A stretch of DNA of 64,000 nt. Origin: Parachlamydia acanthamoebae. GTDB lineage: Bacteria > Chlamydiota > Chlamydiia > Chlamydiales > Parachlamydiaceae. Each line of letters begins with the position of its first letter. Positions within the stretch are counted from its first letter, which is position 1. The position numbers were made by a program, and so were the translations under genes. The notes beneath the pieces were generated by a model, which saw only the letters and a program-made list of their open reading frames with translations, was not told the origin of the DNA and ran no database searches. The stretch is from NCBI RefSeq assembly GCF_000875975.1, contig NZ_BAWW01000066.1, forward strand, positions 1 to 64,000, read 5' to 3'. Below, piece by piece: positions 16,384 through 26,050 of the stretch.

Positions 16384-18363
16384 TTATTTATCTTTATCAT
16401 CGATAATTTCAACTTCGGCTTCCTCTATTTGATCATCATCTTTTGAATGCTCGTGGTGATGGCCGCCATGTGACTGTCCACCTTCAAAAGAAGAAGATTG
16501 CTGATGAGCTTGGCCTTCATGAGCTGCTGCGGATGCATGAGCACCTCCAGCTGCACCAGCTTTTGCCATCGCTTCCCCGATGTGTTGCATACTCTTTTCA
16601 AGATCTTCTTTAGCTGATTTGATACGAGCTGAATCAGTGCCTTCAAGAGCTTTCTTTACAGCATCAATTTTACCTTGGACTTCGCTTACAATCTCTGCTG
16701 GAAGCTTGTCTTTGTATTCATCAAGAGCCTTAGAAGCACGGAAAGCTTGAGAATCTGCTTCATTGCGAATTTCCACTTCCTCTTTACGCTTTTTATCTTC
16801 TTCCGAATGTAATTCCGCATCTTTTAACATGTTCTGAATATCTTCTTCACGCAATCCTGACTGCGCTTCAATACGGATTTTTTGTTCTTTCCCTGAAGAA
16901 TTATCCTTCGCTGATACATGCAAGATTCCATCCGCATCGATGTCGAATGCGACTTCGATTTGAGGAACTCCACGTGGAGCAGGAGGGATGTCAGCCAAAT
17001 CAAATCTGCCGATTTCTTTGTTGTCGTTCGCCATTTTACGCTCCCCTTGGAGAACTCGAATGGTCACTGCAGGCTGATTGTCTGCGGCTGTTGAGAAGAC
17101 TTGTTTCTTTTGTGTTGGAATTGTGGTGTTTCTTTCAACTAGTGGTGTCATAACGCCACCCATCGTTTCAATTCCAAGCGTCAAAGGTGTCACGTCCAAT
17201 AGAAGAACATCCTTCACATCACCCGCTAGAACTCCACCCTGAATCGCAGCACCGACAGCCACAACCTCATCTGGATTTACCCCTTTGTGTCCTTCTTTAC
17301 CGAAAATGGATTTGACCACTTCTTGCACGGCAGGCATACGAGTCATCCCGCCAACGAGGATAACTTCTCCGATATCGTCCTTTGAAAGACCGGAATCCTT
17401 TAACGCTTTGATGCAAGGCTCACGTGTACGGTCAATAAGTTCTGCTGTTAGACTTTCCAACTTTGCACGGGTCAAATTCAGTGACAAGTGTTTAGGGCCT
17501 GTGGCATCCATCGTGATAAATGGCTGATTGATCTCTGTGGACTGTGTTCCAGATAATTCAATCTTCGCTTTCTCTGCTGCATCACGCAAGCGTTGCAACG
17601 CCATTTTGTCATTGTGTAGATCAATACCTGTTTCTTGTTTGAATGTTTCAAGCATCCAATTCAAAATCGCATGGTCAAAGTCATCACCACCAAGGTGCGT
17701 GTCTCCGTTTGTCGCTAAAACTTCAAAAACACCTTCCCCAATCTCAAGAATCGAAATATCGAAGGTACCACCGCCAAGGTCGAATACCGCAATTTTTTTC
17801 TCGGTTTTCTCTTTATCTAAACCATAAGCGAGCGCGGCTGCTGTTGGTTCTGGGATAATACGCTTAACATCTAAGCCTGCAATACGTCCCGCATCTTTTG
17901 TGGACTGCCGCTGAGAATCATTAAAGTAGGCAGGCACTGTAATCACAGCTTCTGTTACTTTTTCACCGAGATAAGCCTCTGCGGTCTCTTTCATTTTGAT
18001 CAAAATTTGAGCCGCAATTTCTTCTGGCGTTACAATTTTGCCTTGAACTTCAAAAACAGCATCCCCTTTTGCATTTTCGGTCACTTTGTAGGGCACTGTT
18101 TTGATTTCGTTGACGACTTCGCTGTATTTATGTCCAATAAAACGTTTGGATGAGAAAATGGTGTTTTCTGGATTTGTCACTGCTTGACGTTTTGCAGGGA
18201 TGCCCACCAATCTTTCGTTTCCTTTAAAAGCAACGACTGAGGGTGTTGTGCGGCTTCCTTCCGCCGAAGCAATCACCTTTGGAACTCCGCCTTCCATCAC
18301 AGCAACGCAGGAGTTGGTTGTTCCAAGGTCAATCCCAATAATTTTTCCTTTCTTTTTATTCAT
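16384..18363 (-). CDS. dnaK: Chaperone DnaK (Hsp70)
   Basis: A 659-residue Hsp70. The ATPase domain starts [14 protein letters not shown] and includes [13 protein letters not shown] and [12 protein letters not shown]; the substrate-binding domain begins near 390 ([16 protein letters not shown]). The C-terminus has a lid followed by an unusual His-rich stretch (GGHHHEH near residues 633-639) before an acidic [11 protein letters not shown] end in place of the usual short EEVD-like tail. It works with GrpE and DnaJ in protein folding. It is the third gene of the operon, 27 bp after grpE, with GGAG before the ATG, and is presumably repressed by HrcA at the CIRCE site. Confidence 0.98.
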   Translation of the reverse strand: MNKKKGKIIGIDLGTTNSCVAVMEGGVPKVIASAEGSRTTPSVVAFKGNERLVGIPAKRQAVTNPENTIFSSKRFIGHKYSEVVNEIKTVPYKVTENAKGDAVFEVQGKIVTPEEIAAQILIKMKETAEAYLGEKVTEAVITVPAYFNDSQRQSTKDAGRIAGLDVKRIIPEPTAAALAYGLDKEKTEKKIAVFDLGGGTFDISILEIGEGVFEVLATNGDTHLGGDDFDHAILNWMLETFKQETGIDLHNDKMALQRLRDAAEKAKIELSGTQSTEINQPFITMDATGPKHLSLNLTRAKLESLTAELIDRTREPCIKALKDSGLSKDDIGEVILVGGMTRMPAVQEVVKSIFGKEGHKGVNPDEVVAVGAAIQGGVLAGDVKDVLLLDVTPLTLGIETMGGVMTPLVERNTTIPTQKKQVFSTAADNQPAVTIRVLQGERKMANDNKEIGRFDLADIPPAPRGVPQIEVAFDIDADGILHVSAKDNSSGKEQKIRIEAQSGLREEDIQNMLKDAELHSEEDKKRKEEVEIRNEADSQAFRASKALDEYKDKLPAEIVSEVQGKIDAVKKALEGTDSARIKSAKEDLEKSMQHIGEAMAKAGAAGGAHASAAAHEGQAHQQSSSFEGGQSHGGHHHEHSKDDDQIEEAEVEIIDDKDK

Positions 18364-18390
18364 ATGATCTCCTTTTATCTCTTGCTCTTT

Positions 18391-19035
18391 TTATTCGGTT
18401 TGTTCGGAAGTTTGGCCATTGACTGCTTTTGCGACTTTAACACGGGCAGGTCGAATGACTTTATCTCCCATTTTGTAACCTTTCAAATTTTCTTCTACGA
18501 CAGTTCCTGGAGCGAACTCGTTTGTTTCTACCATTTCAATCGCTTCATGGAAATGTGGGTCAAATGGCGTGCCGACGGAAGTCATCGGGATGACTCCATT
18601 GTTGGCTAACACATCTTTAAATTGATTCAAAATCATTTCAAATCCAAGAGCCCACCCTTTGACTTCGGGGGACATCTGATCTTTAAATTTTAAAGCATTC
18701 TCCATGTGATCAATCGGATTTAAAAAATCTGCGATTACATTCTGAATAGCATACTGAATGAGTTCTTGCCGTTCTTTTTGCAGTCTTTTTCTTTGATTGT
18801 CCGATTCCGCAAGTATGCGCAAATATTTATCTTTATTGTCTGCGGCATCTCGGCGAAGAGCTTCAATTTCTTTTTCATCAATTGAAATAACCTTTGGCTC
18901 TGCCTCTTCTTTTTGCGGAGAAGCATTTGCTTCGCCTTGGTCTGCATGACACTCATGCGAGCACGCACATTCCGCATTCCCATTATCCATTTCGCGTTCA
19001 TCCTTTTCATGATTTTTATTGTCGGCTTTTGCCAT
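18391..19035 (-). CDS. grpE: Nucleotide exchange factor GrpE
   Basis: A 214-residue cochaperone that releases ADP from DnaK. A long coiled coil (about 50-110; EIEALRRDAADNKDKYLRILAESDNQRKRLQKE) precedes the beta-domain with PFDPHFHEAI and KGYKMGDKVIRPARVKV, the family signature. The N-terminal extension holds an unexpected Cys/His cluster, ECACSHECH (Cys23, Cys25, His27, Cys29, His30), which could bind a metal. It lies between hrcA (43 bp) and dnaK (27 bp). GAGG lies before the ATG. Confidence 0.96.
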   Translation of the reverse strand: MAKADNKNHEKDEREMDNGNAECACSHECHADQGEANASPQKEEAEPKVISIDEKEIEALRRDAADNKDKYLRILAESDNQRKRLQKERQELIQYAIQNVIADFLNPIDHMENALKFKDQMSPEVKGWALGFEMILNQFKDVLANNGVIPMTSVGTPFDPHFHEAIEMVETNEFAPGTVVEENLKGYKMGDKVIRPARVKVAKAVNGQTSEQTE

Positions 19036-19078
19036 GGTAAACCTCTTTTCTTAAGCTATTACTGCATCCTCGCCAGTC

Positions 19079-20224
19079 TTACCGCTTATCTTCTAACAAA
19101 AAGCTAGAGTGGTTAAAAAGCGGAAGTTCTTTTTCTGACGTGGCTCGGTGAGGCTGACGAAAACTAAGTTTAAATTTAAAAACATGTCTGGTCAGCGTTT
19201 CGCTAATATATTCTGAAAAAACTTTTAAAATTCCAAATAATCTTCGATAGGGCATTTGCACGGGACCTAAAATCCCGATAGCACCTACATTATGTTGATT
19301 AATGCGATAGGGAATCGCAAGCACACTGCATGTGGGAGTCTCGGTAGAAAACGGAAGTAAATCCTCTCCTATCCAAACTTTTAAGCGATTATGCTTCATG
19401 CAATCGCGCAAGAGCAATCGCATGCTTTGAGCATCTTCGAATAACGCCAAATTTACTGCAAGGGATGTGGGTGTCTGGTAGTCTGCATAGGTCGCTAGTT
19501 TAGAAAATCCTGTACGGTAGACTTCTTCATCTGTAAAATTGGAGTAGCCGACGATATAGCGAACCATCAACTCATTATACATTTTTTGCCCTAAGAGCTC
19601 TTCTTCTTTTGTCAAGGAAGTGGGCTTATCAAGTCCTGTCAAACGCCAATGAAAGTAAAGCTCAAGCCTTTTAACAGTAAAAGCATTTAATTTCTTGTTC
19701 ACGTAAAGGATTTCTGTTTGAATGATTCCAAATCCTGTCACGAGGACGCATAAACAGCGGGAATGATCGATTGAAACGAGCTTTAATTCCACTAAGTAAT
19801 CTTGATCAAAACGAGGAGCCGATAAAAAAACGGCTTGATTGCTTAATTGAGATAACGTTTCTGCGGCGTACTGCAAATAAGAGGCTATCTCGCGCGTCTC
19901 AACTTGCCGTAAAGCCTGTAAAACTTTTTCATCTTCGGGCGCAATAACTGCTGCATCGATATATTCCTCGGTATAAAGTCTAAAAGCTTTATTCGTTGGA
20001 ATTCTTCCACTAGAAGCATGCTGCTGAGAAAGATATCCCTCTTGCTCGAGATTTGCAAAGTAATTGCGAATAGTCGCGGAGCTAATATTATCAAATCCAG
20101 CTCCTTGCAAAGTATGCGAACCGACGGGTTTCCCTGTATTGAGGTAAAACTCGACCAATCCCAGCAAAACTTGCTTTTCTCGACTAGACTTATGACTTTT
20201 CTTAGAAGCGACTGGCACTTTCAC
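19079..20224 (-). CDS. hrcA: Heat-inducible transcription repressor HrcA
   Basis: A 381-residue repressor. The N-terminal winged helix (about 10-85) contains LVEFYLNTGKPVGSHTL and SSATIRNYFANLEQEGYLSQQHASSGR, followed by a GAF-like domain ending with VGAIGILGPVQMPYRRLF. It starts at GTG 20224 with AAGGAGAG 7 nt upstream. It binds CIRCE and represses its own operon; one CIRCE lies 64 bp upstream. The C-terminal extension past the usual end (LSFRQPHRATSEKELPLFNHSSF) is consistent with the longer chlamydial HrcA proteins. Confidence 0.96.
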   Translation of the reverse strand: MKVPVASKKSHKSSREKQVLLGLVEFYLNTGKPVGSHTLQGAGFDNISSATIRNYFANLEQEGYLSQQHASSGRIPTNKAFRLYTEEYIDAAVIAPEDEKVLQALRQVETREIASYLQYAAETLSQLSNQAVFLSAPRFDQDYLVELKLVSIDHSRCLCVLVTGFGIIQTEILYVNKKLNAFTVKRLELYFHWRLTGLDKPTSLTKEEELLGQKMYNELMVRYIVGYSNFTDEEVYRTGFSKLATYADYQTPTSLAVNLALFEDAQSMRLLLRDCMKHNRLKVWIGEDLLPFSTETPTCSVLAIPYRINQHNVGAIGILGPVQMPYRRLFGILKVFSEYISETLTRHVFKFKLSFRQPHRATSEKELPLFNHSSFLLEDKR

Positions 20225-20251
20225 AAAAGCTCTCCTTGTTTTCTATACCCA

Positions 20252-20280
20252 AGTATACAAAGAAAGCAAAAACAGGTCAA
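20252..20280 (-). promoter_or_regulatory. Promoter of the hrcA operon
   Basis: The minus strand reads TTGACC (20280-20275), a 17-nt spacer, then TATACT (20257-20252): a near-consensus sigma-70-type promoter 28 bp before the GTG start. Confidence 0.8.
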
Positions 20281-20287
20281 GTCAGAT

Positions 20288-20314
20288 TTAGCAGTCTAGG
20301 TACTTAAGTGCTGA
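20288..20314 (-). promoter_or_regulatory. CIRCE operator (HrcA binding site)
   Basis: TCAGCACTT-N9-GACTGCTAA on the minus strand matches the CIRCE consensus TTAGCACTC-N9-GAGTGCTAA with a few substitutions and the exact 9-nt spacer. It sits 7 bp upstream of the promoter's -35 and overlaps the stop codon of the glutamate dehydrogenase gene. Confidence 0.88.
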
Positions 20315-23300
20315 TTTCCTTGTTTTGCAAGGCTTTTCCTCTCGGAGGATAGAGATGTTCCTCCTTTTGCTCGAGCAAAAGAGGAAGGATATCAACAATC
20401 GAAGGAAACCAAGAAACGCCGCGCGAATACACTAAATCCGATGCAATGGAACAGGCAACGATCGCTTTTTTGTGGTGTTCTGGAATTTCACGCAACAAGT
20501 CTTCCTGAAATTTTTCTCGCAGAGTTGGCAAGCAATAACGTAAAAACCGACGAATTAAGGGATCATGTGGATCTTTCGAAAGTTCCATTTCATCGAGAAA
20601 ATCCAACAATTGATAGGTAAACTGATTGATCCGTTTAGAGATTAGCTCAGATATATCCGTTAAATACCCCCCTTGCTCCGCCAATGTACGCAAAAGCAGC
20701 TGCGCCTCGTTAGATGCACATTTTTTTAAACGGTCTAAAATCTCCATGACAAGTTGATCTTTGTTGGCGATAAACTCCTCATCACTGAGAGCCAAACCAC
20801 ATAAAATTTCAAAAGAAGAGCAAATCACACCTGTTTTATTGGCGGAACTATCTTTGACTATCAGAACCCCATTCTCTTCTAAAAAACGACGAGCTTGAGG
20901 TGTTAAATACAGATTCGCTCCTTCAATAATCAAACGAGAAGTCGGAATCCCTGTATCATCCAAGAAATCATCGATATTCGATTGATTTAACGTACGCGGC
21001 CTTCCTCCTGACGGAATAAAAACGTCTGTTTTGGTCTGATGCACGTTATGCCTTAACAAATGATTCATATCACTTCCAGAAATCCAGTCTTCCACCAACT
21101 TACCATCTTGCTTTTTCCAACAAAGCACCTGCTGAGTAAAAGCTGTTTGACTTCGTTTTGACTCCTTATCGACTAAAAAGCCCCCATCATTCAATTTTTC
21201 TGGTGGGTAGTAACGAATGGACTTTCGTTCTTTAAAAAGCTCGACTAAAATGGACAGATCCAATCCATAGGGATCATGAATGGTCCCAGAAATATCGGTT
21301 AAGGCTAACAACTTAGCTGTATTTGGAAAATAACGATGTAAATTGCAAATCTGATTACCCGCCACATCGCCATCAGGCCCACCAGACATTTTCACTGTAA
21401 ATTTATCCTTCGTGGGATCAATCCCAACAAAGCGAAGCAAAGCTTCCATGTAGACGTTCACACCTAAAGATGTCACACCATACTCTTTGTGGTTAATCCC
21501 TACGATAGGCTTACCTGAGATAAATGCACCGCCCGGTTTATACCCATATTTCTTGCTAAAAGCGGCAATCCATTGAATCATGGAATCGTGCATATTTTCG
21601 TCCGGCCCTAAATAAATATATTCAGGCCTTTTCCAATAATCAACAATATACTTGGCTCGCAATGTGCCATCGGGATTACAATTGACAATCGTTAGCAGAC
21701 TTTCAATATAGGATCTCTGAGCCTGATAAAGAAATTCCTCTGATTGCTCTTTTCTAAACATTTCGAGGTTCTCTTCAATCCCCAACGGATCCGTTAAGGA
21801 AGCCTCTAATTCTTTTTTCAAGATCAACGTTTCCGAATCTAAACGATCGAATGGCTTGATAAATAGAACCCCCTTCGCTCCCCCTTCTGGAATATCTTTA
21901 TTCTTTTTATGTTGAGTATAGGCTAAGTTGTAGCATTCTGCGAAGACCTTATTTCTTTCACTTACCATGTGTTCTGTCTGAGAAGGGAAAACCGTTCTTA
22001 ATCCACCGCGCGATAAATCTTTAAAGCGAATATGATAACCAAAAAAATGCATCCCTTTGATGAAAATAATGGCGAAAGGAAGCTCTGGAAATTTCTTTTG
22101 TCTATCAAAAGGAATATCATCCAGATAATGGGGATCCAATCGAAAACTTAAAGCGGTATAGTTGACGCGATAGAAATTAGTTTTATAGCAATAATGCACC
22201 AAATTCATTCCCTGCCTTAAAACATTTTTACGACGCAAGTCATTCTCTTCATGTCCCGTATCCAAATTCGCGACATCTTCCAAGAACTTCTTCCGAATTT
22301 TCAAATACGCTTCTACATTGCAAGTATCTGGATCGAATTTCGATTTAAATGCCTCACAAATCTGTGCCGTGAGTTCGGGATGTCGACACAAATCCTCTTC
22401 TATTTTTTCAGGTGTATACAAGTGTGCATCGATATTCATCAATCCCTGGTGAATAAAGCTGACGGCGGCTCTAAGAAAATTCCCCATCGCCCCCGTGATG
22501 ACGCCTCTACTAATTAATTGCTGGTCGATTGCATCAAAACTCGCGAAGTATTTCACTGTCACAAATTCACGTAAAAAGTTAGGGATATCGGCCACATCCC
22601 AAGCAGCCTCTCCGTTACTTCCATGCAGGCTTAGCACCATGAGCAAAATGCTATTTTTACTGTAGGGATCGATATAGCATGCATTGACCCTTTTCATGAC
22701 AAGTCCATGCCGCTGAATGGTACGCGCTAAACGATATAAGAAATTGTATTTTGGAGTATTACGCCATGCCAAAACGATTTGCATCGAAGCCGACCCTTTT
22801 TCTTGCCAATCTTCATTGTAGCGAACTTCATATTGGCAATTGTCGCGTGTTTTGGCTCTGAAAAACATGTCTAGTGCCAGAATCAAACGATCAACAGGAA
22901 GAGCGCGTAGAAAACGATTATTGATCCCTGATAAAAGGCGCTCAAATTCTTCATCCGAAACTTGCGGATTACGCTCTTTCACAAGCGCGCGTAATTCCTC
23001 TTTTTCTTTAGGGGGATAAGCTGGAGCCGCTGGCTCAATGGCTTCAGTAAAATAAAGCGAGGCGATGCGTAAATTAGCGGTTACACCTGGAAATGGCAAT
23101 GCAATTTTGGAAACGTACGTTTGATAATTTTTGATTCCGTACAGAGCATAATCTTTCAAAATACGTAAATCAGCATCTGCACTGTCTAAGCACATCACAA
23201 TAGCGGCGTGCTTTAAGTGGATGGTAGAAAAAAACTCCTGGACGTGGAACCCCATTAAACTGTGGGTGATCAGCATAATATTTTCTTCGCTGATATCTTC

Positions 23301-23423
23301 AAAAAAAGCAGGGGACATGGCGCGTTCAAGCCACTGATAATACCCCTGAAATTTCTGGCTTTCATTTTGCACAGCGATGGCAAGTTGCTCATGAGATAAT
23401 GTAAGAGGCTTTGTATTTTCCAT
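20304..23423 (-). CDS. NAD-specific glutamate dehydrogenase, large (about 115-kDa) type
   Basis: A 1039-residue enzyme that deaminates glutamate to 2-oxoglutarate and ammonia with NAD. The long N-terminal region (1-430) is family-specific. The catalytic core begins near 440 with FKDLSRGGLRTVFPS and IPEGGAKGVLFIKP, which hold the glutamate-binding region and catalytic Lys. The NAD domain follows with MSGGPDGDVAGNQICNL and SGGRPRTLN. The size matches the GDH2-type enzymes of fungi and some bacteria rather than the 450-residue form. AGGAG lies before the ATG. Its 3' end overlaps the CIRCE element of the next operon. Confidence 0.92.
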   Translation of the reverse strand: MENTKPLTLSHEQLAIAVQNESQKFQGYYQWLERAMSPAFFEDISEENIMLITHSLMGFHVQEFFSTIHLKHAAIVMCLDSADADLRILKDYALYGIKNYQTYVSKIALPFPGVTANLRIASLYFTEAIEPAAPAYPPKEKEELRALVKERNPQVSDEEFERLLSGINNRFLRALPVDRLILALDMFFRAKTRDNCQYEVRYNEDWQEKGSASMQIVLAWRNTPKYNFLYRLARTIQRHGLVMKRVNACYIDPYSKNSILLMVLSLHGSNGEAAWDVADIPNFLREFVTVKYFASFDAIDQQLISRGVITGAMGNFLRAAVSFIHQGLMNIDAHLYTPEKIEEDLCRHPELTAQICEAFKSKFDPDTCNVEAYLKIRKKFLEDVANLDTGHEENDLRRKNVLRQGMNLVHYCYKTNFYRVNYTALSFRLDPHYLDDIPFDRQKKFPELPFAIIFIKGMHFFGYHIRFKDLSRGGLRTVFPSQTEHMVSERNKVFAECYNLAYTQHKKNKDIPEGGAKGVLFIKPFDRLDSETLILKKELEASLTDPLGIEENLEMFRKEQSEEFLYQAQRSYIESLLTIVNCNPDGTLRAKYIVDYWKRPEYIYLGPDENMHDSMIQWIAAFSKKYGYKPGGAFISGKPIVGINHKEYGVTSLGVNVYMEALLRFVGIDPTKDKFTVKMSGGPDGDVAGNQICNLHRYFPNTAKLLALTDISGTIHDPYGLDLSILVELFKERKSIRYYPPEKLNDGGFLVDKESKRSQTAFTQQVLCWKKQDGKLVEDWISGSDMNHLLRHNVHQTKTDVFIPSGGRPRTLNQSNIDDFLDDTGIPTSRLIIEGANLYLTPQARRFLEENGVLIVKDSSANKTGVICSSFEILCGLALSDEEFIANKDQLVMEILDRLKKCASNEAQLLLRTLAEQGGYLTDISELISKRINQFTYQLLDFLDEMELSKDPHDPLIRRFLRYCLPTLREKFQEDLLREIPEHHKKAIVACSIASDLVYSRGVSWFPSIVDILPLLLEQKEEHLYPPRGKALQNKEIST

Positions 23424-23592
23424 GCGAGCTCCTGGAGCAAAGAGAGTCTTTTTAACGATTAATCCTAATTTGGATCATAGTTATTCATGGTAATTTGATC
23501 AATCTCACATATTTAAAAATTAAATGGCAGAGATAGAGACGAAGGAATTTATGAAGGAAGGATCAAAGTTTTTTTAGATCCTCACAAGAATC

Positions 23593-23958
23593 TTAATCTC
23601 TTGCATCTACTAAGAAAACAAAAGTATTAAAACCTAAGCGCATGGCTGAAGTCAATGTCCCAACGATTGGAATAATGCGAAAAATATTCACGATGATTCT
23701 TTCTAAATCAGAATTTAACGCTGAAACAGCTTGCTTATTCAACGTTTTTTTCTTCAACTGAATTTTTGCCATTCTTTCTGCATCAACACCAATCGACTGC
23801 ATCCACAGTAGACTGTGCTTACGAATTAAAATCGAAGTATGCCAAAACAATTTTGCACAGTTTAAAGGAACACCAACTCCTCCAACGAGCTGCTGAGAAA
23901 CAGGAAGAATACTTACCACATCTCCTATACAATCTAATGTTGTGTACTGCTCAAACAT
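23593..23958 (-). CDS. Hypothetical protein
   Basis: I use the ATG at 23958, which has GGAGG 7 nt upstream; an ATG 16 codons earlier lacks such a site. The product is 121 residues with a hydrophobic start region (VVSILPVSQQLVGGVGVPLNCAKLF), a basic middle (KIQLKKKTLNK) and a hydrophobic C-terminal helix (IFRIIPIVGTLTSAMRLGFNTFVFLV). This pattern would suit a small membrane-associated protein. I recognise no family. It stands alone between the dehydrogenase and the metal ATPase. Confidence 0.6.
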   Translation of the reverse strand: MFEQYTTLDCIGDVVSILPVSQQLVGGVGVPLNCAKLFWHTSILIRKHSLLWMQSIGVDAERMAKIQLKKKTLNKQAVSALNSDLERIIVNIFRIIPIVGTLTSAMRLGFNTFVFLVDARD

Positions 23959-24030
23959 AGTACAACCTCCAAAAAGTTTTTTGTATGGGATACGTAAATT
24001 AAGCATGACAAAATGTCAACCCATTTTATT

Positions 24031-26043
24031 TCAATCTCGCATAAGACGTAATCCATTAAGCCCAACAAGTACAGTGCCGCCTTCATGCAAAATTACGGCT
24101 AGCCAAAGGGGAATAAATCCTAATAGGGCAGGCAAACTGGCCAGTACAATGGCTAATCCTGCAAGCGTTAAATTTTGTCGCACAATTTTTTGAGTTTGAT
24201 GAGCTTTCCCAATCAACCAGTTCAGCTGTTCGATGTTATCCTGCAACAAGACAATATCCGAGGCATCGATTGCACTTGTACTTCCCACTTTCCCCATACA
24301 AATTCCGACAGTTGCACGCGCTAACGCAGGAGCATCATTAACCCCATCTCCAATCATGGCAAGCCCTTTTGACTGAGCTAATTGAGAGACGTGCCTAAGT
24401 TTATCTTCGGGCGTCAGGTCAGCATGATATTCCGAAATACCTAAATCATCTGCCACACGCTTTGCACTAGCTTGGTGATCCCCCGTCAACATCACTAAAA
24501 GCAAATGCCATTCTTCTTTAATCTTTTGCAATGTTTCCTTGATCAAATCGCGTGGGGTGTCCCGAAAACGTAAAAGAAAAACATCTTGCCCGATCAATAG
24601 AACCGCAATAAGCTCTCCTTTTTGTTGATGCTCTGCAATTTTGGCTTGGAGCATCTGCACTTTATCTGCAGGCAAATGAGGTAGCATGTATTCAGCACGT
24701 CCTAAATAAGTTTTCATTTCCCCGTTAGAGCTTGAAATATAAGCTTCCAATCCATATCCAGGAACGCTTTTGAAGGCACTGATTGGCAAGGGAGAAGCCT
24801 TCGTTTGATGACCATGTTTTAAAATGGCTTTAGCTATTGGGTGGACGGCATTCATTTCCAAGGTATAGGCCACATTAAGGGCCTCTTCAAAAGCATGGGT
24901 AGTCTGCCCGACGGGCTCCATTGCTTCAAATGTTAAATCCCCTGTCGTCAATGTGCCCGTTTTGTCAAAAGCAATCGCCGCACATGAAGCTAAAGCATCT
25001 AACGAAAGGCCTCCCTTAAGCAAAATTCCCCGACGCGCACAAGCACTTATTGCACTTAAATAAGCGATGGGAATGGCAATAATCAGAGCACAAGGTGAAG
25101 CCGCGATTAAAAAGGCCAGCGCCCGATAAATGGAGCCTTCCATTCCCAAAAAGGGTAGATTTAACAGCCAGGGCAAACTGATGGCAAAAAGAAAGGAGAC
25201 TAAGATAATAGTAATGGCATAGCGACGACTGACCGCATCAAACCAGCGCTGCAATCTCGGTCGAGCTTCTTGCGCTTGGGTCACTAATTGAATGATTTTA
25301 GACAAGGTCGAATCGTTGCTTGTATGAGTCACTTCCAAAGTCAAAAACCCATCCAGATTACGCGCTCCAGCCGGCACCGAATCCCCCACTTTTTTTGTAA
25401 TAGGAAAATTCTCACCCGTTAAATGCACTAAATTGACAGATGAAATCCCATCAATGACCTTGCCATCTAGCGGAACAATTTGGCCCGCTTTAACGAGAAT
25501 GCGTGTTCCGACCAGAATTTCTTTGACAGATCTTTCAATTAAAGTTCCTTTTGGTGTCACCACACAAGCCAGTGTAGGAGAAAGCTTATATAAACTACTC
25601 ATGGCCCCTTTGGCTTTCGTTGTCACCGCATCTTCCATAGATCCCGACAAAGCAAACAAAACCAAAAGCAAGCCCCCTTCCATCCCACTTCCGATTAAAA
25701 TAGAGGAGAAAGCCGCCAGTGTCATTAAGATATCAATATTAATATCCAGATCAACCAAATCTTCCAAAGACTCAATTAAGGCTGGAATACCCGCTAAAAA
25801 ATACACGGATACAAGCAAAATATGGGAAATAGGCTGTAAATGCGCATAAAAGGAACAAATAAAAGCAGCGGCCAACAAAAATGCAGCACAAATGGAGGCT
25901 TTTAATGTGAGATTAATTGCCCAAGATCTTGATTCTGGAGTCAGAAAAGGGCTGGCGGATTCCTGTTCATCAAAATCAAAAAAGTCATCAAACACAACAG
26001 GACGTTTTAAATGTGCAGATTCTGCGGGAATAGAAGGATGCAT
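24031..26043 (-). CDS. Heavy-metal P1B-type ATPase (ZntA/CadA-like)
   Basis: A 670-residue membrane pump. The phosphorylation site is DKTGTLTTGD, and MLTGDH and GDGVNDAPALA form the hinge and P-domain. The transmembrane metal motif is SPC (AASPCALIIAIP) in place of the usual CPC. The HP motif of P1B pumps is in NAVHPIAKAI, and the C-terminus (LHEGGTVLVGLNGLRL) is typical of Zn/Cd/Co exporters. There is no N-terminal CxxC heavy-metal-associated domain. It lies 7 bp downstream of the VIT1-like gene, so the two form an operon for divalent-metal handling. Confidence 0.9.
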   Translation of the reverse strand: MHPSIPAESAHLKRPVVFDDFFDFDEQESASPFLTPESRSWAINLTLKASICAAFLLAAAFICSFYAHLQPISHILLVSVYFLAGIPALIESLEDLVDLDINIDILMTLAAFSSILIGSGMEGGLLLVLFALSGSMEDAVTTKAKGAMSSLYKLSPTLACVVTPKGTLIERSVKEILVGTRILVKAGQIVPLDGKVIDGISSVNLVHLTGENFPITKKVGDSVPAGARNLDGFLTLEVTHTSNDSTLSKIIQLVTQAQEARPRLQRWFDAVSRRYAITIILVSFLFAISLPWLLNLPFLGMEGSIYRALAFLIAASPCALIIAIPIAYLSAISACARRGILLKGGLSLDALASCAAIAFDKTGTLTTGDLTFEAMEPVGQTTHAFEEALNVAYTLEMNAVHPIAKAILKHGHQTKASPLPISAFKSVPGYGLEAYISSSNGEMKTYLGRAEYMLPHLPADKVQMLQAKIAEHQQKGELIAVLLIGQDVFLLRFRDTPRDLIKETLQKIKEEWHLLLVMLTGDHQASAKRVADDLGISEYHADLTPEDKLRHVSQLAQSKGLAMIGDGVNDAPALARATVGICMGKVGSTSAIDASDIVLLQDNIEQLNWLIGKAHQTQKIVRQNLTLAGLAIVLASLPALLGFIPLWLAVILHEGGTVLVGLNGLRLMRD

Positions 26044-26050
26044 GTATCGA

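Noticed and set aside
16130-16432. 100-codon plus-strand frame before dnaK
   Set aside because: It passes through the dnaK terminator hairpin and overlaps the dnaK 3' end in antisense.
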